Source of the DNA: Mesostigma viride
Taxonomy: Eukaryota; Streptophyta; Mesostigmatophyceae; Mesostigmatales; Mesostigmataceae
NCBI GenBank assembly: GCA_009746045.1
Contig: RPFO01000104.1
Span: 5,721,395 to 5,785,394, forward strand
Length of the DNA stretch: 64,000 bases
Direction: 5' to 3'
Part shown: in pieces, positions 23,073 through 34,458 of the stretch
Position numbering within the stretch: position 1 is the stretch's first letter
Layout: each line of letters begins with the position of its first letter
Translations under genes and position numbers: made by a program
The notes under the pieces: model-generated
Told to the model about the DNA's origin: nothing
The model's input: the letters and a program-made list of their open reading frames with translations, nothing else
Database searches by the model: none

Positions 23073-24385
23073 ATGGATGGGTGGGATAACACGACGAAAT
23101 CAACTGTAGGTAAAATACCTCTGTTGACCGTTAAGGCTGGTCCGCGAGACGGAGACTCGTGGAAGCAAAGACTCAAGGAGGAACTGCAGGCACTCATTGC
23201 CTATATCAATATCAATAAGGCTGGAGACAATGATTGGTTTACAATTTCATCAAACGCAGATGGGACACGGTGGACAGGGAAATGCTGGTACATTCATAAC
23301 CTCCTGCGGTACGAGTTCGACCTTCAGTTTGACATTCCGGTTACGTACCCGAGCATCGCCCCTGAGATCGAGCTTCCTGAGCTTGATGGGAAAACGGCCA
23401 AGGTATGCTTGCACCTGGGTTTTCCATGCCGTGGTATTCCCATCATCCAACTGTCCTTGCCCGTTTCTGATCTTGCCTGCCTCCTTTATCTTCCCACAAC
23501 AACGCATTCCTCCGAATTTTATCTGGATAACTTGGAGCGTCGGTTTGTTTCACATTGGCGCTTGGAGATTCTCACAATTCACACGTGGTAACGTTTCTTT
23601 GCATCCATGCCACATTATCAGATGTACCGAGGAGGGAAGATCTGCCTCACTATCCACTTCAAGCCGCTGTGGGCGAAAAACGCGTACGTTTTGCTCGCAT
23701 GGGGTCCATTCCGTTGTATGGAAATCACTTCCTAGGCTTTGCGAGGGCCAGCCTTTTGTAAGGGGTTGCTTTGCCCAGTGCCTAGTGTTTGCTGCCCTGA
23801 CCTAGTCAAACCCTCGCTTTCCCATAATCGCTCATCTGAGTTGCCCTACCATACGTAACCTCGACGCATTAACACAGCCTGGCATTACCATGCCCCTGGA
23901 GATCCCCTGGTGCTAATGCGATGCTGCATGCTTGGAGTGATATCTTCTGGGAAGAGGCCACCTGTCATCTTTGTCAAATGGATGCTCGTGTCACGTGCTG
24001 GGACATTGACGGCTAAGGATGTCCAAGCCTTGGGGGAGTTAGGTATGGCCTGGTCTGTATCTATGGCCTGATCGGCTTGATCCTTGGTGGCCCTGGTTTG
24101 ACACATGCACTTAACTCTAAGTTGTCTACCACCCCTGCCACTACCATGGCGAGACCGCATCTATTAGTACCACGTAATCCACGACCTGATTGTTGGTTGC
24201 CTCTGGACATCTTGCCGACCACTGCGTAATGTCTTCCCACCTGGACGTTCTCTTCCAGGCCCCACTTTGGCATCGCCCACGCGTTGTGCCTCGGGCTGGC
24301 GCCCTGGCTGGCGGCGGAGATCCCCCACCTGGTGGAGACGGGCGTCATCCAGCACAAGGACAACGTCGCGAAGAAGGGCAGCTGA
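23073..24385 (+). CDS. UFC1: UFM1-conjugating enzyme UFC1
   Basis: Three exons, 23073-23402, 23622-23683 and 24259-24385, join in frame to 172 residues, close to the usual length of UFC1. The N-terminal helix region ([20 protein letters not shown]), the core ([40 protein letters not shown]) and the family-specific TAK motif are present. The catalytic cysteine lies in GGKICLT, residue 118. The C-terminal exon ([20 protein letters not shown]) matches the family end. UFC1 is the E2 that accepts UFM1 from UBA5 and passes it to UFL1-dependent substrates, notably at ER-bound ribosomes. Donors are GTATGC and GTACGT. The gene looks intact and is head-to-head with HOP1. Confidence 0.95.
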
Positions 24386-25108
24386 TGACCGCGGTGCTGA
24401 CGCGGATCATGCATAAAGACAGGGTTCCCCTAGCACAGACAAGGCATCTGATCACTTCAGCGGTGTTGCTGGCCTTTTAGTGCTGGTCCATGTATGGTTG
24501 TCTTGGTCAATATACACGACCCAATTGTGCTAAGACAGGGCTGCCTCCCCACGGACACAGAAGCAGCCCACTAAACGATAATTATGTACAACGGGCTTGA
24601 GCTACCATCGCCCGAATTCTCCAGCGTTCGCCACAGACCTGCGCTGATTGTCTTATTGATAAAGGCCGGCATTGGACATGTTGCTTTAGCCACTTGGACT
24701 GGAAAGCAACTGGTCATGTCACAGTGGGCCAAGTGCGATGCTGCCTGGTTGTCCTCGAGAGAGCATCCCGTGCGCAGCTGGGATGCTTGATTCTATAACT
24801 GCGTCGCTGCGTGCAGACTGAGCACTTGCGGCAACACATGCTGTCGCCTGGAAGCTAAATTATTCTGTTCAGCTGCAGGGTATTTTCATTCTCCATTGTG
24901 GCAGCGACTAGCTCAGTTGTATAACATGGATCTGGCATCTTACCCACACAGGCGATCTCCAGTCCATGTGCGCATAGCGTGATGGTTTAACGCGGACCGC
25001 ACCATGCATAACAGCAGCCGGTGCACATGGTTGCAAGGCGCGTCCGAATTGTCCAGCAACATTCAATTTTCGAATTAACGCCGGCCGCCGCTCCCTTAAC
25101 TAGCCAGT
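24386..25108. other. Downstream flank of UFC1, no gene recognised
   Basis: No coding exon is recognised. A tRNA-like A-box string (CTAGCTCAGTTGTATAAC) occurs near 24908, but no T-arm or acceptor pairing follows, so no tRNA is called. Confidence 0.5.
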
Positions 25109-25953
25109 TAAATTGACATTAATTAATTAATTAATTAATTAATTAGACTCGTGCTCCCGTTGGGGAGTCACGGAGCATTAACCCCGATGGATGGATGGAT
25201 GGGTGCAAACATTCCTACCGGTCTAATCTATCTACATTGGCTACATACTACATCTATCTAACAGCATTCCAACTACAACGTCTATCTAGGCAGCCGCACG
25301 CTGCCCTAGGGGGAGCTATCTGGCGTGCCTCCCGCGGGATTGCACACGCGGGCGCTTCCCCACTGGGGGGGGCTCGTTGTCCTCTATGGCCTGGGCCCAC
25401 TTGGCCTTGTCCATCATCTTCTTCCAAATCACGGAGAGGCCTAGGCCCCCCATGTCCTCTACTAGCTGTTCTTTGAAGGTGCGGGCCTTGCGGCGTCTAA
25501 CATCACTGGGCCCAGCCCACGTCAGGAGGTGCCGGCCAGGCTGGGCTGGTCGCAGTCCTGCGGCCCCGGGGGCCACGTGAGGTGTCTACCTGGTTGGTGC
25601 GAGCTAGGTGCCCTACTAGCTGCAGGCGGCGTTGCTTTATGGTGCTGGTGATATAGGGCATGCCCTGGTACAGGTCCTCATTGCGGACATGAGCAGCATA
25701 TCCTACTCTGAAAATGGAACGCAGCATGCTGGTGACCGCGCCGTCCAGCTTGCGGGCCAGGTCGGCGGTGAGGGTCCACGTCTCGGCGCCATACGTGAGA
25801 ACAGGAAGGACGAGGACCTTGAACAGGTCCTGTTTCTCGATCTTGCCCAGGGGCTTGCGCCACAGGGCCCGGTACTGGCGTAAAGCGTGCCAGGCGAGGG
25901 AGATGCGATGGTCCACATCAACCTCGCAGTTGGGGAGCAGGCTAAATTGACAT
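25109..25953 (-). mobile_element. 5'-truncated LINE-A, copy 2, with 11-bp target-site duplication
   Basis: This is nearly identical to the LINE at 15303-16312. The minus strand encodes KPLGKIEKQDLFKVLVLPVL, LTYGAETWTLTADLARKLDG and the following helical region, then the 3' end with GATG run, hairpin and TTAATTAA tail (25120-25145). The 11-mer TAAATTGACAT occurs at 25109-25119, just outside the tail, and again at 25943-25953, just outside the 5' truncation point. This is the expected mark of target-primed reverse transcription. The element is a dead 3' fragment, but the insertion appears recent. Confidence 0.9.
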
Positions 25954-26224
25954 AGTTTACCTTTGATAAATTAGCTCTGGATTTTAATGTTCAATGTAAC
26001 CATGCAGAACCAAATTAAATTTGCGTATGTGGCCATTATAATTTAATGAACTCTTTTCGATCCATGCAATTATCTGCACATGCATCTGAACTCTGTGATG
26101 CCAGATCTCCTTTGCGGCCGTTCCGAGCTTGGCGCAGTGGATTGGTTGTCCACACCGTCGCGTCGTTGCAGTGCAACACGATGTTTTCTGGCTTACGCGC
26201 GGGCTTTTGGTTCCCGCCGCACAT

Positions 26225-26660
26225 TTGAACGTGCTGTCCTCCGGATTTTAGCCTTTGCATGAACCGTGTGCAGTTCTTGGACGTTTGGAAACATGGCATG
26301 GCTAAAGCAATGACTGGCTAGCTAGACCTTTTCAGTGGTTTTCCAGTTGCGGGTATTTCCTCGTAAATGGTGGGAGAGCGATCGCAGCAATGGTGCTCAC
26401 CACTAGACACTCCCGGCCAGTTAGGCTCCAAACAAACGCCCTGATCAAGCAATCTGTTTCCGGCCCCACCGTCTAGGTCATCTAGTCGCTCTACACGTAA
26501 GCCAGCCATACTTTCAATGCACAAGGCTACACAATTCCATCTCCATTCATATTCATCATCCTGAACGACTCAAAAACGCGGACAAGACAACAGCAGGCTC
26601 GAGCTACCATGACGTCCGTATTCTCCCGATTTCTGGCCTGCGCTGGTTGTCTCCTTGATA
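26225..26660 (-). repeat. Dispersed repeat, inverted relative to the copy at 42.3-42.7 kb
   Basis: About 400 bp here matches 42268-42680 in the opposite orientation. Shared landmarks are GGACGTTTGGAA, the block from GACCTTTTCAGTGG to TTTCAATGCACAAGGCTACA, and the end motif CTGGCCTGCGCTGGTTGTCT. Each copy has a short open frame (CDRSPTIYEEIP), but with no recognised domain. Boundaries and type are unknown. Confidence 0.75.
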
Positions 26661-26929
26661 ATTAATTAAGAACATCTCTCTGTGGGGAGGATATGTAACA
26701 CAACGGGAGCACGTGTTACACATGCATATATCCCTGAGGACTACACTGCCGCCGGCCCGGGGTGTCTGCCTCCATGCAGAGCGCCGCGCTGCACATGAAG
26801 CTAGGTGTTCATGCGCGCATGAAACTAGCTGCATGTGCAGGCTCCGCGCTGCGGTACTAGCTGGCCCCTCACCTGGGTGAGTCTCCGAGATGGTTTTCCG
26901 TACGTAGTGGCCGTAACACTGTCATGGCA

Positions 26930-28015
26930 GTCTCAGTTGATCCTTAACGATTGCAAAGAGTGCGGCGGTGGCCCTGTTTACCGCCTGTCCGACCTGATTT
27001 ACGCGGATGATACCACCTTCATTGAGCAACCCGAGCTCATTCAGACCTGTTTGGACTGTCTGGGCTAGCTTGGAGGCTCAGGCGGTGGGGCTGGAGATCA
27101 GCGTTAAAAAAAAACAGAGGCCCGATGGCGATAGGTGTTACCAGCCGCCCGCCGCTCCCGCGGCTGCTAGATGGGTCTGAGGCCGGTGCAGTTCCATGAC
27201 CGCTTCAAACTGTTGGGGAGCATGCTCCCTGACACGTACGGCTGACGATGTGGACACCCGCATCGGCCTGGCCTGGGCCAGGCTCCGCTCGCTCAACACC
27301 TACTGAAGGACCTAGGCGAGGACCGCAAGCGAGTGCTCTTCAAGGTCTTGGTCCTCAGGGTGCTCACATGCGGGGCCGAGGCCTGGACGCTCGTGGACAA
27401 TCTGAATTAACACGCGGCACGGTAACCCGGATGCTTCGGCAGGCTTTGAACGAAGGGTTTTCCACACACCGGTCAAAATAGTCTTTGCATAACGGCATGC
27501 CTCGCATTGCTGATGAGATTACCTAGGCAGCGTAGAATAGCATAAGTTTGTAGGACATCTTGCCCAAACCAGTCAGGTAGACACCGCCATTGGTCTGGCC
27601 GGCCCCCAGCGGCTTGGCTAGCCAGGGCGGCACGCGTGGCCTGGCCCCAAGGACAAACCCAGAAGGCTTCCAAGGTAGACCAGCCCTCAACTACACAGAT
27701 CAGCTGCTCACCGACTGAGGTCATGGTCCCAGCTCAGTTTGAACACCGCATTTCCTCCCTCTCTCTAGCTTGGACTGCCGGATGCAGGACAAGAAGAGAT
27801 GGCGCAGACCATTTCCAGGCCCACACGCCAGCAAATGTGTGCAAGCCACCTCCCCCAGGAGGAAGAGGTGCTATACAGAGTAGAGTAGCTAGGGTTTTGG
27901 TAGTTTCGATGCAGAGTTAGCTTAGTTAGGTTTTCGCGGTTCCATTCACCCCCACCCACAAGCAATGGAATACGTACTACATGATCTCCCAACGGAGTCA
28001 TGTTATAATTTAATT
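26930..28015 (+). pseudogene. Decayed LINE-B reverse-transcriptase fragment
   Basis: The plus strand retains pieces of a reverse transcriptase: YRLSDLIYADDTTFIEQPEL (with the YADD catalytic box), then HDRFKLLGSMLPD-like, then ADDVDTRIGLAWARL-like and LVLRVLTCGAEAWTL-like segments in shifting frames. A 3' part has VPAQFEHRISSLSLAWTA and ends near the hairpin CTCCCAACGGAG and ATTTAATT. Stops and frameshifts are frequent. It belongs to the same family as the fragments at 42945-44480 and differs from LINE-A. Confidence 0.75.
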
Positions 28016-28033
28016 GTAATGTTAATCCCTGAG

Positions 28034-28272
<239 letters not shown>

Positions 28273-28544
28273 TCGGGGTAAAATTGGCTCTTTTTTAGCA
28301 AATTTAGCAAATTAGCAAATTAGCGGAAGGCGGGGGCCGAGATTAATTAAGAGGTACCTTGAAATTAAATAAGACGCATACCTCTATCGAGATATATGTT
28401 CGGAGGCGAATTTCTATTGGCGTTAATTTGTACTATTGTACGACAGCTGTCAAGGGTGACGGCATGTACTGAAATCGCGGATACTTTCTAGATCGATTGC
28501 GCATTCGACGGTTAAAAGGCAGAGCTGCGGTTGAAAGTACAGTA

Positions 28545-28745
28545 CGTGGGGGGGGACGGTGTTACAACGGCCGGGGGGGGGGACGCAGATATGGGGGGGG
28601 GGGGACGGTGTTACAACGGGGGGGGGAACGCACTTATGGGGGGGGGGGAACGGTGTTATCGGGGAAATGGACCAAAGAGGTGAGAGGGGAAAAGAGTATC
28701 AGCGAATCGTTAATGGGGGGAACGGTGTTACACCGGGGGGGAGTC
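28545..28745 (+). repeat. G-rich direct repeats upstream of the HUH element ORFs
   Basis: The core ACGGTGTTA occurs at 28556, 28605, 28650 and 28722. Each copy is embedded in runs of 6-11 G and usually followed by CAACGG or a variant. A second core, ACGCAGATATG or ACGCACTTATG, alternates with it at about 28583 and 28628. Short repeated motifs upstream of a Rep-like HUH gene could be binding iterons. This is inference from position. Confidence 0.6.
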
Positions 28746-29099
28746 GCAGTTGTCAGTTTCAAACCGAATATCTATTGGACCGTAGTTCTAGGAAATTGTA
28801 GATGGCGATTAGTTCGGCACTTCCGGGCGTCAGGCCCAGTAAGGTCCAGGTGGAAGTTTAGACACCTTGCAATCACAGAATAGCGGTTACAGGGATATTA
28901 TCTAATGGAAATGGCCGACACGTTGGAAACTGATTGCGGTTACAAACCTTACGTCGTGTGTGATTGGCTGGATACTAACGGGGCACGAAGACCAAAGGCA
29001 GAAGGAGCGGCCACGCGTCACGATTCGTGTGATTGACAGGATACACGCGAATATAGGTGTGTGAACGAAGGGACAAAAAGAAAACGAAAGGCCGACACC

Positions 29100-31036
29100 A
29101 TGGCGGCGATGAAAAATCTGGTGCAACAAGACCTCTTCAAGGACCTCGTTGGAAAAGTAAACAAGCAGCGGGTCGACTTAACTAACGCCATCAGGGACAA
29201 AAAGCTTAACCCATAGTCCGCTGACCCATTTTTGGCACTTTTATACCCCTGAAAATGAAAAAAATCATAACTTACAGGCCACAACTCCAAATACCCCCAA
29301 CCAAGATGCTAGGAGTATCTACACTTCAAGGGCTTTCAGAATATGCAATAATACCTTGGCTTTATCAAAGCATTTGGATGATAGCTCCAGTCAAAGCTGG
29401 CCAAAAGACGATCTTTTTTCCCCAAGGAAAAGTCTACCCCCCCCTAACTTCCCAGGGAGGGCAGGGAATCTCAATATCAACATTGGACAACTTAGTTGGA
29501 TAGTCCAATGGGGGTTTCCTTGGGTCAGACCACCCGGATAACCCATTACCCCTATATAACGTGCTCATACATGTGTGTGGGTTACGCGCGTGAAAACAGC
29601 TATCTATGACATGCAGCACAATAATGCATTATAACAAGCTATCAAAGGCTGCCAAAAGTGCTGGAATACAAACACGTTGCCTACCTGCACTGACGGAGTG
29701 GTATACTCCAGAGAAATGCCCAAAACTGGGCACTTTCAGGGCTAATACCACTCTTTACAACAGGCATGGAACTTGCTGAAATATGCATGGATAAAATCGT
29801 CATTCATAATGCATGGGATACGTATTCCGCTGCAAACAACACGCAAATACGTTGTCGTACCTGGCTCGTTCATGCCCTACCCGGATTCCGCTGGCCGGGA
29901 CCCTCATATCTCACACATACTGATGCTCCACAGGCAAAGGCCGCCATAGCCGCATACTTCATGATCCACCATGGCTACCAGGTCGATGTTCCGTGCAAAG
30001 ATGGCCACTAAACTAGTCCGCATTCTCAGCAAACGCTGCAGCTGACGTCCCTTACCCAAACTGGATGCCCGGGCTGGCGCAGATTGCCCGGCCATAGGGA
30101 GAAAATCGACCTATGACAAGCTATGACTCATCTGGAACTGACGACCAGGAAAGTCATATTTTCCTACCTGTATTTTCCTAACCCTATAAATCTGGCGGTG
30201 CCTGACCTACGAAAATCATGCATCGTCATTCTGAGCAACATTCTGAACCGTTTCAAGCCGTGAGACGCAAAAATTTCGTGACAGCGGCACGTTGTCAGCC
30301 ATATCTCATTACGCGCGCGCGCGAGCGAAATTTTCCCGCCAAAGTCACGTGATACATTCTCAATGCACGTTGTAATTACCAGGCTATGGCGAATATTACC
30401 CCCAAACCTATGCATCACCTTCGTCCCTAAGTGTTCCCGGACCCACCGGACCACTGACATCCGTCACAGGTGGCGCGGCGCTCACGGCGCGGCGCGAAAT
30501 TCGACCGTTAGTCAAACTACCCGACAGGTCGGGTAGTTTACGGACTATGGGTTAATCTGGACCGTGCCAACGAAGGAGTACAAGTACAAACAAAGAATGT
30601 AAATGCGGCTAAGGCAAGGTATCATGAACTCAAGACAAGGGAGGAAAAGCTCTGCGAGGAGAAAGTGAAAAAGGCGTACGAGACTACCGTAGAGCCCCAA
30701 CTCAAGACGCTAGAACGGCTGAAAGCCGCCTTATGCAAAAAGGAACAACTGTGGGAGGGGGTGGTCAAACATGCAACAAATGAGGTGCTGTCGACACTTG
30801 AGACAATAGGGCCCCTTCTCTCCAACGCAATCAATAAAGGGGCAGCGGTGGATAGCGTGGATCTGACGGGGTCCCAGGCGGACGAGGATGAATTATTGAA
30901 CTCCGTTTTGTCTGCTGCCGGCAAGCTTGCTGGGGGGTCATCTGTAACCCCATCATCATCAACACAAACCGTCCACAAAACAACATGGCCAAGACCAAAA
31001 CGCCGGCAAGTCGCCCTGGCCCGGCAAGGGAACTAA
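29100..31036 (+). CDS. Coiled-coil ORF of the HUH element, split by a transposon
   Basis: An ATG at 29100 opens a frame that runs to 29209, where a TTAA-flanked insertion begins. Reading on from 30556, with one TTAA kept, continues in the same frame to a TAA at 31034-31036, for 196 residues in all. The joined product is highly charged and helical (VNKQRVDLTNAIRDKK; ARYHELKTREEKLCEEKVKK), with a Ser/Thr-rich tail, and may form a coiled coil. I do not recognise the family. After the stop, the next two open stretches lie in the other two frames with similar acidic, disordered composition (about 31000-31215, then 31190-31545). This suggests either further frameshifts or unrecognised splicing. Confidence 0.6.
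29206..30555. mobile_element. piggyBac-like non-autonomous element with TTAA duplication
   Basis: The insert occupies 29210-30551 (1342 bp) and is bordered by TTAA on both sides (29206-29209, 30552-30555). Its ends are perfect 11-bp terminal inverted repeats, CCCATAGTCCG and CGGACTATGGG. TTAA targets and termini starting CCC and ending GGG are hallmarks of the piggyBac superfamily. A palindrome (AACTACCCGAC...GTCGGGTAGTT) lies just inside the right end. No transposase is encoded. Precise removal leaving one TTAA restores the reading frame of the surrounding ORF. Confidence 0.9.
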
Positions 31037-31548
31037 ACGAACCCTCGATTTTGACGAACGCAATGAGGAAACGCCTGCTTTTGAGCCGTCGCCAGATGAC
31101 GACCCCGTCCATGACGACCACGCCGGCCCAGCACCCGCCAACGACGCCGGACCATCTAGTTCATCCCAAAGAACGGGACTCGATGGATCCAGCACATGCG
31201 AACCTCCACATTCTTGAGGACGACGTTGTGCCTGATTTAAACTGTGAAACAAGGCACCGGCGGCGCGGGCGGCATGCTATTTTAGACGATGCCTCCGAGG
31301 ATGACGATGAAAACAATGTCGACAAGGAAGACGAACCAGAAGCAGAGCAAGAAGCGGATGAACAAGTGGCAGAAGAGGAGGAAGGGGATGAGGTTGACGA
31401 AGAGGATCCCCCTCCACGTTGGGCAAAAAGATGTAAATTCATAGATGATGAAGCTGGTGTTTCCGGTGATGACGAGGACAGCGATGGCGAAACGGGGCCA
31501 TTCAAAATCAGAATTTCACGTGCAACTGTTGCGAGCCGCCTTTCGTAG
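30985..31548 (+). CDS. Acidic, low-complexity ORF of the HUH element
   Basis: An open frame of 187 codons lies between the coiled-coil ORF and the HUH gene. Its second half is strongly acidic (DDASEDDDENNVDKEDEPE; EEEEGDEVDEEDPPPRWAKR). The 5' part is less convincing: another frame over about 31000-31215 (KRTLDFDERNEETPAF) has more protein-like composition. It may be the 3' portion of a longer ORF broken by indels, or an exon. No domain is recognised. Confidence 0.4.
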   Translation: MAKTKTPASRPGPARELNEPSILTNAMRKRLLLSRRQMTTPSMTTTPAQHPPTTPDHLVHPKERDSMDPAHANLHILEDDVVPDLNCETRHRRRGRHAILDDASEDDDENNVDKEDEPEAEQEADEQVAEEEEGDEVDEEDPPPRWAKRCKFIDDEAGVSGDDEDSDGETGPFKIRISRATVASRLS

Positions 31549-31749
31549 CCAGGAGCCAAGGTGGTCTCACCCGTCACGTAACATGCAAGATAAAGCGTGG
31601 ACGGTAAGCCGCTGAATCCTTTCTAGGGTTTTTTTTCCAACTTGTATTCTTGCCAAACTTGTCCACGTGAGTTTTTCTTTGAAAATTAATTATGTCTTTA
31701 AACCAATCTTGACCACGATCCTTGCAAAAAATCTGCATTTTTTTTTTTC

Positions 31750-32922
31750 ATGTACCCTTCTCATCACAGCCAAGCGAGACAGCAACTACAAGAGCGTGAG
31801 GCTACCGCAACGGATGAGCAAGTCAACGTCGAAAAACAGCACCAAGATCAAGCACACGAAACTGACGATTACATCCCATTACGTCAACCCAAGCGCGCAC
31901 GTGGGCCTACGGCGCTAAAAAATATGACACTCCACATCTCCATTTCAGGGGGGGCTCGCGATCTTGACGATGATGAGCTTGGCAAGATAGAGGCCTTCCA
32001 CCTAGCCAATGGCGGCAAGGGCATGTCAATTGTGGAGGAAGGAATACTCGAAATGCACAAGCACGTCCACATGCTCATTGACGTTGAGGCTACATCGGCC
32101 CATGCTGTGAAACTCAAGCTCAAGAAAGAACTTGGGTGGGGTGAACCAATAGATGAAAAGGGAAAACATGACAAAACCAAGCCGAGCCTTGTGGCACGCC
32201 AAGTGAAGTCCAGCCACAAATTGAATTATTCAGGGATGATAGGCTATTTGCTTAAATCGGAAGAGCAGGAGGGGTTTCAGATTTTGTATTGCCATGGCAT
32301 TGATGAGGATGAGAAAGAAGAGGGGCGTATAGAATATTTATTACACGGATCCCCCACTCTCAAGGGACGGTGCTCCTTGACCGCCTACAACTTACTTGAG
32401 CGTGCGGCGGTATACTGGTTTAAGCACCACAATAGTATTAGCTTGCGTCCAAACTTGATTAAAACCCTCGCCCACATGTTCAAGACGGGGCGATACTCGC
32501 TAGATGCTAGATTTCTTGCAGGTAGGGGCCTTGATTACCCACGTGTACAAGCTGCATTCGAGATCATGGTTGAACCTAGGCTTGGTGAACATTCTTTGTC
32601 TGCTATAGCACGCGGCCTTGAAAGAGCCCTGTTTAATCTGCGTGAGCGGTACTTTGAATCAGATGATGTAGATGCAGTGTTTCCAGATGCACGCGCGGCT
32701 CAACGCCAAGAACGCGCTGCACGCACAACTGAGGAGCCACCGGCCTCTGGGTATTTTGACATAGATGCCATCATCGAAGAGGTGCGTAAGCCCCTTCGTG
32801 ATGATGATGAATTGACAGATGAGCAACTCCTGGACAAAGTCCTGCGTGACGAACGGAATAAGGATGCCCCAGATATGTTGTTGTCATCGGACTCCGACTC
32901 TGACATAGCATTTTATGAGTGA
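31750..32922 (+). CDS. Rep-like HUH endonuclease, candidate Replitron-type transposase
   Basis: The 390-residue product has the three motifs of single-tyrosine HUH nucleases. LHISISGG (about 61-68) fits motif 1. HKHVHMLID (about 103-111) carries the His-hydrophobic-His metal site. GYLLK (about 165-169) has the catalytic tyrosine, Y166, with its following lysine. Such enzymes nick one strand, stay covalently bound through the tyrosine, and start rolling-circle replication or transposition. No helicase motifs follow, unlike Helitron or CRESS-virus Rep proteins. The C-terminal half is helical with an acidic tail. The architecture fits the Replitron transposons known from green algae. The start at 31750 follows a poly-T run and CTCATCACAG, so this could instead be an exon joined to upstream sequence. 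Confidence 0.75.
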   Translation: MYPSHHSQARQQLQEREATATDEQVNVEKQHQDQAHETDDYIPLRQPKRARGPTALKNMTLHISISGGARDLDDDELGKIEAFHLANGGKGMSIVEEGILEMHKHVHMLIDVEATSAHAVKLKLKKELGWGEPIDEKGKHDKTKPSLVARQVKSSHKLNYSGMIGYLLKSEEQEGFQILYCHGIDEDEKEEGRIEYLLHGSPTLKGRCSLTAYNLLERAAVYWFKHHNSISLRPNLIKTLAHMFKTGRYSLDARFLAGRGLDYPRVQAAFEIMVEPRLGEHSLSAIARGLERALFNLRERYFESDDVDAVFPDARAAQRQERAARTTEEPPASGYFDIDAIIEEVRKPLRDDDELTDEQLLDKVLRDERNKDAPDMLLSSDSDSDIAFYE

Positions 32923-34458
32923 ATTTGCTTCATATGGTATATATGTTTTCCATAATTAAATTACACTATGTTGCTTTCTTGTCATTTGTGTTATTTTGTT
33001 AATTTTGGTAATTTTGTTAATTTTGTTAATTTGTAAACTGGGGACAACCTAGTCAGTAGAAAATTTCAAGAAGCAAGTGCGTGAACATGCACTGAAGGCA
33101 TGCAACGGAGTACCCGATGAGGTACTTTTCTACGCGGATAGTTCACCCGCGAAGGCATAGTACATTCTGAGCTACAACTTGCAGGTGGTGGGTGTAAACT
33201 GCCACCTACTCTGGGTGCAAAAGTGCACCTGCACCACCATGTATTCCAGCAGCTGAAGGTGCGGACATGGGGTGGAAGATGATCATGGCTAAGCAATGGC
33301 TAGGGCATTGGCATCTCAGCAGAGAGTGGTCTTTGCATGGGCAAAGCATGGCTAACTCCATGCAATTATGCAATAGTAATGCCCATGTACACCTTCGTAT
33401 TCAAATGGCGTAGTATCTCAAGATAATTATTAAATATATCATGCAATGAGACATATTAGCGCATGTTACAGTCATGTCCTGGACTGTCCCCAATACATTT
33501 ACCTGGGAAATGCCACAAACTGAGCAGCGCAGTGGGTGTGCCCATTGGGCATTAGCTCTATGCAAATTAAGAAATGCCATGTGCCTACTCAACGCCGGAA
33601 TCTGCGTACCGCCCAGAGGCCCACACCCACGGATGCACCTGCTAGGTGGCTTACATGCGATATCCTGCTCCCCTGCAAAATTCCACACAAACAGCAATCG
33701 CAGCCAACCGGGGTATGTCGTCAGGTCGGCAATATCTAGGTTTTTGCAAAGCCATATGGCAACAAGCCAAAGGCAGTTTGCAAGAACCATTCACGAACTA
33801 TGCACGTGAACGCTCCATCTAACCAGGCAGCAACGTGTTGGCAATATCATCTTGCCCTTGCTGTTTGAGATCAGGGCGTCCACATGTATTGCGATTCACC
33901 GGCCCAGACACCAAGAAAGCCCAGTCTGCGCGCAACCAACGCGAGCGCATGCCCAGCAGATCCACGAGACAATGCGCGGCGAAATGCCCCAAGGCAAGCA
34001 TAGTGCCCCAAAGCAAGCAAGCATAATTCCCCAAAGCAGGAATAACTTCTGCTGAAAGTTATTGATACCCGTGTAAAATTGCCAGTTTGTCTAGATCTTA
34101 TCCGCAGACATAGGCATAGTAACAAATGATAGTGCAACAATACCAATGAGACAACGAATACGTACGCTAGTGCAAGTGCCTCTGCTGGGACGCAACGGAG
34201 AACTGGGCCCACAATACACGCTGGCTTAAATATGGATTTGGCTACATGGACAGGTGGTGCATTTCTACGTCTGCGGACGTCAGTACCTCCAACAATCCAC
34301 TGCCGCACGACTTGCCATCATAACACTTGGATTGTGAGTGCATGCGAGTCGATGCGAAACGACGTCGTACGTATTACACGACTGGTGTTGCATCGTCGTC
34401 ATGACATGGTGTCGGTGCCAGCATACAGCATGCTAATGGCGTTCGTGTGCCAGCATAC
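32923..34458. other. Region between the HUH element and the rhomboid exons
   Basis: Just after the HUH ORF there is AT-rich sequence with repeated TTTTGTTAATT units (about 32992-33030). No terminal repeat was found that defines the element's right end. On the minus strand an open frame at 33819-34034 contains a hydrophobic stretch (TMLALGHFAAHCLVDLLG) that could belong to the rhomboid C-terminus, but the HxxGG-type active-site helix expected there is not seen. Confidence 0.35.

Noticed and set aside
24900-24980. tRNA gene starting GCAGCGACTAGCTCAGTTG
   Set aside because: Only an A-box-like string is present; no anticodon stem, B box or acceptor-stem pairing could be drawn.
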